Origin: Candidatus Saccharibacteria bacterium UBA1235
Lineage (GTDB): Bacteria; Patescibacteriota; Saccharimonadia; Saccharimonadales; Saccharimonadaceae
Direction: 5' to 3'
NCBI GenBank assembly: GCA_002309075.1
Contig: DBWP01000002.1
Location: forward strand, 1 to 11,071
Length of the DNA: 11,071 nt
In this document: positions 1-6,328 of the stretch, one piece after another
Layout of the letters: every line of letters starts with the position of its first letter
Position numbering within the stretch: position 1 is the first letter of the stretch
Notes under the pieces: model-generated
The model's input: the letters and a program-made list of their open reading frames with translations, nothing else
Databases searched by the model: none
What the model was told of the DNA's origin: nothing
Made by a program: the position numbers and the translations under genes

Positions 1-39
1 ACCAAAAGCAGCAAGTAAGACTTAGAAAGGAGTAAAAAA

Positions 40-486
40 ATGGCAGAAGAAGAAATTAAAAATACGACTGCTAGTGCTGAAGCTACTGAAACTACAGCGG
101 CTCCTAAGTCTAAAGCAGCTAAAAAAGGTAAAAGAATTGTTAATGCTGGCGCGGTACATATCCAAGCTACTTTCAATAACACGATTATTAGCGTTACTGA
201 TAAGACTGGTGCAGTACTTTCTGCTTCGTCCGCTGGGGCTAATGGCTTTAGAGGTTCGAAGAAGGGAACCGCTTTTGCGGCTGGTGTTGCAGCAGAAAAA
301 GCGCTTGAAATCGCAAAGAAAAACCACGCTCTTAATTCCGTAGATGTTTACGTATCTGGAATTGGGCTTGGTCGTGATGCAGCTATTCGTGCAATTTCGA
401 CGGTTGGCATTAAGATCGATTCAATTACTGATGTAACCCCGATTGCACATGGTGGTGTGCGTCCGAAGGGAGAAAGGAAACCGTAA
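40..486 (+). CDS. rpsK: 30S ribosomal protein S11 (uS11)
   Basis: Small-subunit protein of the platform, contacting 16S rRNA near the E site and the mRNA exit. The core is recognisable from about residue 35 (AVHIQATFNNTIISVTD), through GFRGSKKGTAFAAGVAAEKA, to DVTPIAHGGVRP near the end. The protein has 148 residues against about 129 in E. coli. The extra length is an Ala/Thr/Lys-rich N-terminal tail of roughly 25 residues that is probably disordered. The ATG is preceded by AGAAAGGAG at a normal distance. The stop TAA overlaps the ATG of rpsD by one base, so translation is probably coupled. Two changes are odd: the usual PHNG near the C-terminus is AHGG, which removes the Asn that becomes isoaspartate in E. 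coli S11, and the usual GPGPGR reads GIGLGR. The operon promoter lies upstream of the window. Confidence 0.97.
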   Translation: MAEEEIKNTTASAEATETTAAPKSKAAKKGKRIVNAGAVHIQATFNNTIISVTDKTGAVLSASSAGANGFRGSKKGTAFAAGVAAEKALEIAKKNHALNSVDVYVSGIGLGRDAAIRAISTVGIKIDSITDVTPIAHGGVRPKGERKP

Positions 487-1103
487 TGGCACGTGATAAT
501 TCTCCAATTGTAAAACAAAGTCGACGTGAGGGTTATGCTCTCGCGCCAAAAGCGCATAAAGTAATGGCTAAAAAATCTGGAATTCCAGGTGAGCATGGTG
601 ATATGCGCGTAAGAGGCGGAAGCCTTTATCTTACTCAACTTCGCGAAAAGCAAAAAGTGCGCCGCACTTATGGTCTTCTCGAGAAGCAGTTTGCTAAACT
701 TATGAAAGAAGCACAAAAGTCTGAAGGTTTGACGGGCGAAAAACTTCTTGAGCTCCTTGAAAGAAGAGCTGATAACGTAGTATTTCGTGCTGGATTTGCG
801 ATCACTCGTCGTCAAGCTAGACAACTTGTGAGCCACGGACATTTTCTACTGAATGGTCGTCGAATTGATATCCCTTCAATTCGTTTGAACCCGGGTGACA
901 CACTAGAAGTTCGTTCTAAGTCGCAGAACTCTGAGTATTTCAAAAATCTCCCGAACGTGATGGGGGCAGCAAATGTTACTCCTTTGTCATGGATGAAGGT
1001 TGACGGCAAGAAAATGAAAATCGAAGTAACTGGTCTTCCGAAGCGCGAAGAAGCGGAAGCTGGTATTAATGAACAATTAATCGTTGAGTATTACTCACGC
1101 TAA
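486..1103 (+). CDS. rpsD: 30S ribosomal protein S4 (uS4)
   Basis: Primary 16S rRNA-binding protein of the 30S body, and in many bacteria also a translational repressor of its own operon. The 205-residue length is typical. The N-terminal region (MARDNSPIVKQSRREGYAL) lacks the four zinc-binding cysteines, so this is the zinc-free form. The S4 RNA-binding domain runs from about residue 93 to 155 (RRADNVVFRAGFAITRRQAR, then GHFLLNGRRIDIPS). The C-terminal end IVEYYSR is the usual family ending. The start shares one base with the rpsK stop. The rpoA start follows 12 bases after the stop, which matches the common bacterial order S11-S4-RpoA-L17. No S4-binding pseudoknot was identified. Confidence 0.97.
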   Translation: MARDNSPIVKQSRREGYALAPKAHKVMAKKSGIPGEHGDMRVRGGSLYLTQLREKQKVRRTYGLLEKQFAKLMKEAQKSEGLTGEKLLELLERRADNVVFRAGFAITRRQARQLVSHGHFLLNGRRIDIPSIRLNPGDTLEVRSKSQNSEYFKNLPNVMGAANVTPLSWMKVDGKKMKIEVTGLPKREEAEAGINEQLIVEYYSR

Positions 1104-1115
1104 GGAGACGAATAT

Positions 1116-2066
1116 ATGACAACAAAGAATATTCATGAAGCAGCTCTTGCCGAAGTACGCGAAAACAGCCAGACCGAGGCGGAATTTGTAATTCGCCCGC
1201 TCTATCCAGGCTATGGTAACACGCTTGGTAACTCGCTTCGCCGAGTTCTCCTTTCTAGCGTGAAAGGTGCTGCGATTACGGCTTTCTCTATTGAGGGTAC
1301 GACACATGAATTTACCGCGATTCCTGGCATCCGCGAAGATGTTGTGGACATCATGTTGAATCTTAAGAATATTCGTTTTAAGATGCATACTGATAATCCG
1401 GTAGAACTTACCCTTGAGATGAAAGGTGATAAGCAATCTGAAAAAGATGGCGACAAGCGTGTAGTAGCAGGCGATATTAAACTTCCAGCGGAAGTTGAAA
1501 TTGCTAACCCAAATCAGGTTATCTGCCACATTGACGATCCAAAATACACTTTGAAGATGCGTTTTGTGGTTGAATCTGGCTGTGGTTACCTCACGATTGA
1601 TCAAGCTGCAGAAGATCGCATTCATTCAGACATGATTGCTATTGATGCAGTCTTTACGCCAGTACTTCGCGTTCGTTATAAAGTTGAGAATACGCGTGTT
1701 GGTCAAGATACCAACTTGCAACAACTTACTCTTACGATTGATACTGATGGTACAATTACACCAAAAGAAGCTTTCGAAGAGGCGGCTGCGATTCTTATCA
1801 ATCAATACACTGCGCTTGCTGGTTCGACAAGAGTGGAATCTGCTCCAGCGCCAGGCAGCGACAAAGAGGAAGAAGATACGGGACTTCTACTTCCAATTGA
1901 AGAACTCGATCTTTCTGCTCGTACGGCTAATGCACTTCTTAATAATGACATTAAAACCATTCGCGATCTAGTCACTTTATCTGAAAGCGATCTTAAGGAT
2001 CTCAAAGGTTTTGGTCAGAAGGCGTTAGACGAAGTTAAGGAAAAGTTAACGGAGTTAAATATTTAA
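1116..2066 (+). CDS. rpoA: DNA-directed RNA polymerase alpha subunit
   Basis: The alpha dimer nucleates RNA polymerase assembly, and its C-terminal domain binds UP elements and activators. The product has 316 residues, close to 314 in B. subtilis. The N-terminal assembly domain shows PGYGNTLGNSLRRVLLSS at about residues 31-48 and HEFTAIPGIREDVVDIMLN at about 64-82. An acidic linker (DKEEEDTG) leads to an alpha-CTD from about residue 257. In the CTD, R269 and N272 (SARTANALL), together with G300 and K302 (GFGQKAL), correspond to the E. coli DNA-contact residues R265, N268, G296 and K298. The RBS AAGGAG overlaps the rpsD stop. The rplQ ATG follows one base after the stop. A second, stand-alone alpha-CTD-like protein is encoded at 10367-10747. 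Confidence 0.98.
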   Translation: MTTKNIHEAALAEVRENSQTEAEFVIRPLYPGYGNTLGNSLRRVLLSSVKGAAITAFSIEGTTHEFTAIPGIREDVVDIMLNLKNIRFKMHTDNPVELTLEMKGDKQSEKDGDKRVVAGDIKLPAEVEIANPNQVICHIDDPKYTLKMRFVVESGCGYLTIDQAAEDRIHSDMIAIDAVFTPVLRVRYKVENTRVGQDTNLQQLTLTIDTDGTITPKEAFEEAAAILINQYTALAGSTRVESAPAPGSDKEEEDTGLLLPIEELDLSARTANALLNNDIKTIRDLVTLSESDLKDLKGFGQKALDEVKEKLTELNI

Positions 2067-2067
2067 T

Positions 2068-2547
2068 ATGCACCGACACGGATATAAAGGCCGTAAGTTC
2101 GGCCGCGAAACCGATCAAAGGTTAGCACTAACCCGTGGGTTGATGTGTTCTTTGATCAAATACCAATCTATTACAACTACTCTTGCTCGTGCGAAGGAAA
2201 TTCGACGCGGAACAGAGAAGTTGATTACGCTTGCGAAGAAGGGTGACCTTGCTTCGAGGCGTCTTGCTATTGCAAGATTAAATGACATTGAAGTTGCTGG
2301 ACTTCTCTTCGACCAAATCGCACCACAAATCAAGCGCGATTCTGGTTATTTGAGAATCTCCCGCGCTGGTTATCGCCGTGGCGATAATGCCGAAATGGGT
2401 ACAATTTCTTTTGTAGACGAAATTTCTTTCGAAGCACCAGCTAAGAAGGAAAAAGAGGCTAAAAAAGAAGTTAAGCCAGCTAAAACTGAGGCTAAGAAAC
2501 CAGCAGCAAAACCAGCTAAGAAAACGGTTAAGAAGGAGGATAAATAA
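2068..2547 (+). CDS. rplQ: 50S ribosomal protein L17 (bL17)
   Basis: Large-subunit protein near the peptide exit tunnel. The N-terminus (MHRHGYKGRKFGRETDQRLA) is the L17 signature. The core follows to about residue 122, including RGLMCSLIKYQSITTTLARAKEIR and YLRISRAGYRRGDNAEM. The final 40 or so residues form a Lys/Ala/Pro-rich tail (repeats resembling KPAKTEAKKPAAKPAKK), making the protein 159 residues against about 120-127 in well-studied bacteria. Such tails are probably disordered and rRNA-binding. There is only one base between the rpoA stop and this ATG, and no strong SD of its own, so translation is likely coupled. Its stop overlaps the rplM ATG by one base. Confidence 0.96.
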   Translation: MHRHGYKGRKFGRETDQRLALTRGLMCSLIKYQSITTTLARAKEIRRGTEKLITLAKKGDLASRRLAIARLNDIEVAGLLFDQIAPQIKRDSGYLRISRAGYRRGDNAEMGTISFVDEISFEAPAKKEKEAKKEVKPAKTEAKKPAAKPAKKTVKKEDK

Positions 2548-2972
2548 TGAAAACTTATTCTCAAAAAGCTAAAGAAATCAGCCGCGAATGGTGGCTTATC
2601 GACGCTTCTTCTTTGCCGCTTGGCAAACTTGCAGTTATTATCGCTGATAAGTTAATGGGTAAAAGTAAAGTTACTTACACCCCACATATTGACAACGGCG
2701 ACTACGTAGTTGTGATTAATGCTAAGAATATTCAAGTAACTGGTAACAAGATGGTCGATAAGAAGTATTATCGCCATAGTGGATTCCCAGGTGGTTTGAC
2801 TGAGCTTAAACTCGAAGAAGTTATTGAGAAGAATCCAGAAGTTGCGATTCGTGAAGCTGTTAAGGGAATGCTCCCGAAGAATAAATTAGCTGCGGACAGG
2901 CTTGCTCGTCTTCGCGTCTTTGATGGCGCAGAGCACGCTCACACAGCGCAAAATCCAAAGGAGATTAAGTAA
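2547..2972 (+). CDS. rplM: 50S ribosomal protein L13 (uL13)
   Basis: Early-assembling large-subunit protein that binds 23S rRNA. The 141-residue length is typical. Conserved features are REWWLIDASSLPLGKLA near the N-terminus, GDYVVVINAKNIQVTGNK around residues 51-68, YYRHSGFPGGL around 75-85, and AVKGMLPKNKLAADRLARL around 109-127. The ATG overlaps the rplQ stop by one base and is served by AAGGAGGA seven bases upstream, inside the rplQ tail. The gene is paired with rpsI, as in most bacteria, and here both are joined directly to the rpoA operon, an arrangement also seen in Firmicutes and other Gram-positive-like genomes. Confidence 0.97.
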   Translation: MKTYSQKAKEISREWWLIDASSLPLGKLAVIIADKLMGKSKVTYTPHIDNGDYVVVINAKNIQVTGNKMVDKKYYRHSGFPGGLTELKLEEVIEKNPEVAIREAVKGMLPKNKLAADRLARLRVFDGAEHAHTAQNPKEIK

Positions 2973-3373
2973 TGGTAGCTACGAAGAAATATACTTATGG
3001 ACTTGGTCGTCGCAAAACCGCAACGGCTACAGCTCGACTTTATAAGGGTAAAGGTGACATTACTATCAATGGTAAGCCAGCTCTCGAGTATCTCTCGAAC
3101 AACAAGACTTATCTTGCTGAAGTAACTGATCCATTAGCTCTCGCTGGAAAGCAAAAAGAGTATGATATCACTATCTTAGTTAAAGGTGGTGGACTTGCTG
3201 GCCAGGTAGATGCAATTAAACTTGCTATCTCTAAGGCTCTTGTACTTGAGGCGGCAGATCTTCGCCCAGTACTAAAGAAGGCAGGACTTACCTCTCGCGA
3301 TCCACGCGAAAAGGAACGCAAAAAATACGGTTTGCGCTCAGCGCGCCGCCGAGAACAATTCTCGAAGCGTTAA
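2972..3373 (+). CDS. rpsI: 30S ribosomal protein S9 (uS9)
   Basis: Protein of the 30S head whose C-terminal tail reaches the P site and touches the tRNA anticodon arm. The product has 133 residues. The start (YGLGRRKTATATARLYKG, residues 9-26), the GGGLAGQVDAIKLAISKAL block (about 72-90) and the ending GLRSARRREQFSKR are diagnostic. The terminal Lys-Arg pair that contacts P-site tRNA is intact. The ATG overlaps the rplM stop by one base and is preceded by AAGGAGAT. This is the last gene of the operon: a strong terminator begins directly after its stop codon. Confidence 0.97.
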   Translation: MVATKKYTYGLGRRKTATATARLYKGKGDITINGKPALEYLSNNKTYLAEVTDPLALAGKQKEYDITILVKGGGLAGQVDAIKLAISKALVLEAADLRPVLKKAGLTSRDPREKERKKYGLRSARRREQFSKR

Positions 3374-3403
3374 AAAATATCCCCCGAAAGGGGGTATTTT
3401 TTT
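3374..3403 (+). terminator. Intrinsic terminator of the ribosomal operon
   Basis: Directly after the rpsI stop, CCCCC (3381-3385) pairs with GGGGG (3390-3394) across a GAAA loop. The stem can be extended by flanking A/T pairs if one T is bulged. A run of seven T follows at 3397-3403. Confidence 0.9.
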
Positions 3404-3423
3404 GTGCAAATATTTTAAGCATG

Positions 3424-3448
3424 AAAAATCCCCCGCTTAAGCGAGGGA
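3424..3448 (-). terminator. Intrinsic terminator of the SleB-like gene
   Basis: Read on the minus strand, TCCCTCGC pairs with GCGGGGGA (one mismatch) across a TTAA loop, followed by an A-TTTTT run at 3424-3428. It faces the ribosomal-operon terminator, so the convergent pair of transcripts is insulated from both sides. Confidence 0.8.
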
Positions 3449-3459
3449 TAATAAAATTT

Positions 3460-4146
3460 TTAGCTACTATATGGGGTAGCTAAAGAATCGTCATAGGCAA
3501 TTTTGCTGTCGCCTGATTGACCAATTCCGCCACTACTATATTTATAGAAGTGGTTTTTCTGTCCGTCTCCCCAGAAATAGTAGAAATCTCTTGGCAGTGT
3601 TCTGCCAACGTCGCTTATGCCGTTCTTTTCGGCAACCCAGCGGCAAACAACGTCGTTTACGAGCGCGATATTTTCTTCGGTGACTGGAGATTCTTCGCGG
3701 AAATCATAACTTGCCGCTAAGATGTCCTCCATGTCGTCATCGAACCCCTCGTCAAAACGATTCAACATCGTCCAGACTACTTTTGAAGATTCGGTGTCGC
3801 CGGCGCATGGTCGATTGCTTTCTCTAAAGAGAGTTTTCGCCATCTTCTTGCGATCGTCGTAGGTCAAGCCATAGATGTTATCTTGTATAACCTGAATCTC
3901 AGAGTTAATAACATCATTAGAGTTATTTTTTGGCTCTTCTTCTTCATTAGTAACGACTTCTTTCTCCTCGGTTTCTACTACCTGGGAAATTTTCGGTTGT
4001 TGCGTAGTAGCAGCATTTACGACATTGGTCTGCGTAATATTAGTACTGAGACCATTAAAGATAGAGTCTATCGTCGCATAGACTGCGAAGGCGGCTAAAA
4101 TAAAGATTAGAATCGCCCTTATTACTTTTACAACTTTTTCGAACAC
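3460..4146 (-). CDS. Membrane-anchored SleB-like cell-wall hydrolase (putative)
   Basis: The 228-residue protein has one hydrophobic N-terminal segment (about residues 9-26, IRAILIFILAAFAVYATI), then an acidic low-complexity spacer (about 45-85, rich in Glu, Asn and Thr), then a globular domain (about 90-205). The domain resembles the SleB/Hydrolase_2 cell-wall hydrolase fold: KMAKTLFRES with E109 in the place of the catalytic Glu, VVWTMLNRF matching the AVAxVVLNR helix, and FYYFWGDGQKNHFY near the end. The family match is by eye and remote. The protein is likely anchored with the enzyme outside the membrane. The start is GTG, because the only nearby upstream ATG is followed at once by TAA. 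AGGGGG lies nine bases upstream. The gene has its own consensus promoter and terminator. It could instead be a different lysozyme-like fold. Confidence 0.72.
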   Translation of the reverse strand: MFEKVVKVIRAILIFILAAFAVYATIDSIFNGLSTNITQTNVVNAATTQQPKISQVVETEEKEVVTNEEEEPKNNSNDVINSEIQVIQDNIYGLTYDDRKKMAKTLFRESNRPCAGDTESSKVVWTMLNRFDEGFDDDMEDILAASYDFREESPVTEENIALVNDVVCRWVAEKNGISDVGRTLPRDFYYFWGDGQKNHFYKYSSGGIGQSGDSKIAYDDSLATPYSS

Positions 4147-4161
4147 TTTTACATTCCCCCT

Positions 4162-4173
4162 ATTTTAATGTAC
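4162..4173 (-). promoter_or_regulatory. Shared leader motif GTACATTAAAAT, copy 1
   Basis: This 12-base string lies just upstream of the AGGGGG Shine-Dalgarno of the SleB-like gene. It recurs exactly in the leader of the alpha-CTD-like gene (10785-10796), and as 11 of 12 bases in the leader of the 125-residue gene (9834-9844). The function is unknown. Confidence 0.4.
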
Positions 4174-4201
4174 TCGTGGTTAAAAATTGACCACTCTTCT
4201 A

Positions 4202-4230
4202 ATTATAGCACACTTTTCTCAAAAAGTCAA
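4202..4230 (-). promoter_or_regulatory. Consensus promoter of the SleB-like gene
   Basis: On the minus strand, TTGACT (4225-4230), exactly 17 bases, then TATAAT (4202-4207), the latter preceded by TGTGC. The leader to the GTG is about 50 bases and contains a GTGGT/ACCAC hairpin and the motif GTACATTAAAAT. The same TGTGCTATAATTA string recurs in the promoter at 10809-10837. Confidence 0.85.
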
Positions 4231-4251
4231 TAGGTATATCTACGGAAAAAC

Positions 4252-4273
4252 AAAAAAGGGCGATGGATGCCCT
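4252..4273 (-). terminator. Intrinsic terminator of tRNA-Ala
   Basis: On the minus strand, AGGGC and GCCCT pair across a seven-base loop, followed by TTTTTT and G-TTTT. It begins five bases after the encoded CCA end of the tRNA. Confidence 0.85.
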
Positions 4274-4278
4274 AAAAG

Positions 4279-4354
4279 TGGTGGAGTATGCGGGACTTAA
4301 ACCCGCGACCTCTGCAATGCGAATGCAGCGCTCTATCAGCTGAGCTAATACCCC
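4279..4354 (-). tRNA. tRNA-Ala (anticodon CGC)
   Basis: This 76-nt cloverleaf includes an encoded CCA. The acceptor GGGGTAT pairs with ATACTCC and contains the G3-U70 wobble that is the alanine identity element. The D stem is GCTC/GAGC. The anticodon stem CTGCA/TGCAG holds the loop TTCGCAT, giving anticodon CGC at 4319-4321. The T arm is GCGGG-TTTAAGT-CCCGC. The discriminator is A. It decodes GCG. It has its own promoter and terminator. Confidence 0.96.
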
Positions 4355-4363
4355 AGTACCACT

Positions 4364-4371
4364 ATTATATC
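4364..4371 (-). promoter_or_regulatory. Extended -10 promoter of tRNA-Ala
   Basis: On the minus strand TGATATAAT gives a perfect -10 (4364-4369) with the TG extension, about 10 bases upstream of the mature tRNA 5' end. No good -35 is present at 16-18 bases. That region lies inside the end of glyA. Confidence 0.6.
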
Positions 4372-4376
4372 ACATT

Positions 4377-5756
4377 TTAGATTCCTGGGACAGGGAATTT
4401 TTTGGTTAGATCTTTGACTTCGTTTCGAATAACAGCGAATTTTTCGGCGTAATTTTCAAGATTATCTTCGGACTCGGCGGCGACACAAAGCTCCGCAACT
4501 TGTTTCATCCAGAAAGCGAGTTTTTTCATTTCTGGCTGGCCAAGGCCGCGGGTTGTGATTGCAGGGGTGCCAAGGCGAACGCCAGATGGGCGGAACGCGG
4601 CGCCTTTATCGTTTGGAAGGGAATTGGCATTTAAGGTTAAACCAACCATATCGAGGGCTTTTTCGTAGATTTTCCCGTCGATTCCGAACGATTTTTGCAT
4701 ATCGATAAGAATAAGGTGATTTTCGGTGCCATTTCCCTGGAGAGTAAAGCCTTGATTTTTAAGTTCTTCTGCAAGAGCTTTAGCGTTTTTGACGATATTT
4801 TCAGCGTAGGTTTTAAATTCTGGTTTCAAAGCTTCGCCGAAAGCAACCGCTTTTGCAGCGATAATATGCTCGAGTGGGCCGCCTTGAGTACCAGGAAAAA
4901 CAGCTCGGTCGATTAAAATCGGGATATTTTTAAGAGTTTTTTCTGGCTTTTTAAGAGGTGAAGCGACGTTACCTTTAGAAAGGATAAGCCCGCCGCGTGG
5001 ACCTCGAAGGGTTTTATGGGTCGTAGTTGTCATGACGTCGAAGCCAAAATCAAGTGGATTTTCATGGACGCCACCCGCAATGAGGCCAGCGACATGTGCC
5101 ATGTCCGCCATTAAAAGAACTTCATGATCGGCTTTTTCGGCGACTTTTTCGCGAATTTTAGCGACGCGAGCAAAATCAGGAACTTTCATAAATGCAGAAT
5201 ATCCAACTAGGATGATTTTCGGCAAATGTTCAAGAGCGAGGCGCTCCATTTCATCGTAGTTAATATCGCCGTCTTCGGTTACGCCGTAGCCGACGAAATT
5301 ATAGATATGAGCAGATAAGGTTACAGGGGCGCCGTGAGTAAGATGACCACCAGATGGGAGCGACATACCGAGAACCGTGTCGCCAGGTTCAAGCCAGGCA
5401 AAATAAACGGCATTATTGGCCTGAGCACCAGAGTGCGGTTGGACATTAGCGTGATCGGCATGGAAAAGACGACAGGCGCGGCTGATTGCGAGACGTTCGA
5501 TACGGTCGATATTAACTTGTCCGCCGTAATAGCGGTAATTTGGTAAAATTTCAGCAGCGATTTTTTCTTCGCTCCATTCTTCGTCATTAAATTCGGTTCC
5601 TCTGAAATCTGGGTAGCCCTCAGAGTATTTATTGGTTAAAATCGAGCCCATTGCGGTAAGAACGTCGGCGGAGACGTAGTTTTCGCTTGGGATAAGTTCG
5701 AGACCTTCGGTTTGGCGAAGTTTTTCTTCGTTGATTAATTCAAATATTTTATCCAT
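4377..5756 (-). CDS. glyA: Serine hydroxymethyltransferase
   Basis: PLP enzyme that transfers the serine hydroxymethyl carbon to tetrahydrofolate, giving glycine and 5,10-methylene-THF. Recognisable motifs are LIPSENYVS (21-29), NKYSEGYP (42-49), RYYGG (75-79), HSGAQANNAVYFA (108-120), MADMAHVAGLIAGG with D218 and H221, and TTTTHKTLRGPRGG with the PLP lysine K248. The length is 459 residues against about 415-420 in most bacteria. Much of the excess is about 23 residues inserted between GYP and RYYGG (50-74), where the usual protein has only two residues. The insert is Glu/Asp-rich. The ATG is preceded by AGGAGG. The gene is third in thyA-folA-glyA and supplies the methylene-THF that ThyA consumes. 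No promoter of its own was found. A palindromic element lies just upstream. Confidence 0.97.
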   Translation of the reverse strand: MDKIFELINEEKLRQTEGLELIPSENYVSADVLTAMGSILTNKYSEGYPDFRGTEFNDEEWSEEKIAAEILPNYRYYGGQVNIDRIERLAISRACRLFHADHANVQPHSGAQANNAVYFAWLEPGDTVLGMSLPSGGHLTHGAPVTLSAHIYNFVGYGVTEDGDINYDEMERLALEHLPKIILVGYSAFMKVPDFARVAKIREKVAEKADHEVLLMADMAHVAGLIAGGVHENPLDFGFDVMTTTTHKTLRGPRGGLILSKGNVASPLKKPEKTLKNIPILIDRAVFPGTQGGPLEHIIAAKAVAFGEALKPEFKTYAENIVKNAKALAEELKNQGFTLQGNGTENHLILIDMQKSFGIDGKIYEKALDMVGLTLNANSLPNDKGAAFRPSGVRLGTPAITTRGLGQPEMKKLAFWMKQVAELCVAAESEDNLENYAEKFAVIRNEVKDLTKKFPVPGI

Positions 5757-5776
5757 AATCCTCCTTTTTTATTATT

Positions 5777-5858
5777 ATGCAACGGGTCCTGCCGGTTGCT
5801 GTCCTCCCCCGCTCAAGCTTTCGCGGGGGACCCCCTCCGCAACCGTCACCCGTTGTAT
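5777..5858. repeat. GC-rich nested palindrome between folA and glyA
   Basis: Three inverted repeats are nested. The outer arms are ATGCAACGGGT (5777-5787) and ACCCGTTGTAT (5848-5858), with one mismatch that is G-U in RNA. The middle arms are CGGTTGC (5793-5799) and GCAACCG (5839-5845). The inner arms are TCCCCCGC (5805-5812) and GCGGGGGA (5823-5830), around a ten-base loop. The whole would fold as one hairpin of about 82 nt with two internal loops. It is markedly GC-rich against its surroundings. The right outer arm includes the last codons and stop of folA. Neither strand has a T run after it, so it is not a standard terminator. It may be a mobile palindromic repeat (MITE/REP-like), or an mRNA-stability or processing hairpin. 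Confidence 0.75.
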
Positions 5859-6325
5859 TTATAATGAACAAACTGATATGTCAGATCATTTTCCTTTCCT
5901 TTCGTGATTATTTCGCGGGAATAGTTTTCGCGGTTAAATTCAGGGAAAAAGGTGTCGGCGGGAGCATCGGCGTCAATCTCGGTTAAATAGAGGTTTTTAG
6001 CATATGGCAAGGTAGATTCATAAATAGAGGCACCGCCAATAACAAAAAATTCTTCCGGGGTATCTTGGTGCTTGTCTAAAAACGTCTTTAAATCCGGAAT
6101 AATTTCAACCGTATCAGGGAGATTTTCGGCGTGGCGAGTGACGACGTAGTTTTTACGGCCAGGAAGTGGGCGGCCGATACTCTCGAAAGTTTTTCGGCCC
6201 ATAATAACGGGGTGACCGAGCGTAGTTTGCTTAAAAAACTCCATATCTGCTTTTATCTTGAAAACGAGCTGGTTTTTAAACCCAAGTTCACGATTTTTCC
6301 CAATAGCAGCAATAATACTAAACAT
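5846..6325 (-). CDS. folA: Dihydrofolate reductase
   Basis: NADPH-dependent reduction of dihydrofolate, the product of ThyA, to tetrahydrofolate. At 159 residues it matches E. coli FolA, and residue numbers almost coincide. Conserved blocks are SIIAAIGKNRELG (3-15), the catalytic acid D27 in KADMEFFK, PVIMGRKTFESIGRPLPGRKN (39-59), and VIGGASIYE (95-103, cofactor loop). The active-site loop is unusual: the common PW.LP segment is VFKIK, with Phe at the position of the near-universal Trp22. The ATG begins three bases after the thyA stop. GGAG for it lies within the thyA end, so it is co-translated with thyA. Its stop and last codons form one arm of the palindrome at 5777-5858. Confidence 0.95.
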   Translation of the reverse strand: MFSIIAAIGKNRELGFKNQLVFKIKADMEFFKQTTLGHPVIMGRKTFESIGRPLPGRKNYVVTRHAENLPDTVEIIPDLKTFLDKHQDTPEEFFVIGGASIYESTLPYAKNLYLTEIDADAPADTFFPEFNRENYSREIITKGKENDLTYQFVHYKYNG

Positions 6326-6328
6326 ATT

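Noticed and set aside
348..842. Long minus-strand open frame antisense to rpsK and rpsD
   Set aside because: It lies wholly over two certain ribosomal genes, has no Shine-Dalgarno or promoter, and its translation has no recognisable domain.
1095..1625. Long minus-strand open frame antisense to rpoA
   Set aside because: It is a shadow of the conserved RpoA N-terminal domain. The composition is Phe/Arg/Asn-rich without family features.
5777..5858. The nested palindrome as an intrinsic terminator
   Set aside because: Neither strand has a T run after the stem. On the minus strand it is followed by an A-rich stretch and the glyA Shine-Dalgarno.
5777..5986. Short plus-strand open frame starting in the folA-glyA gap
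   Set aside because: Its first codons are the palindrome itself and the rest is antisense to folA. The palindrome explains the open frame.
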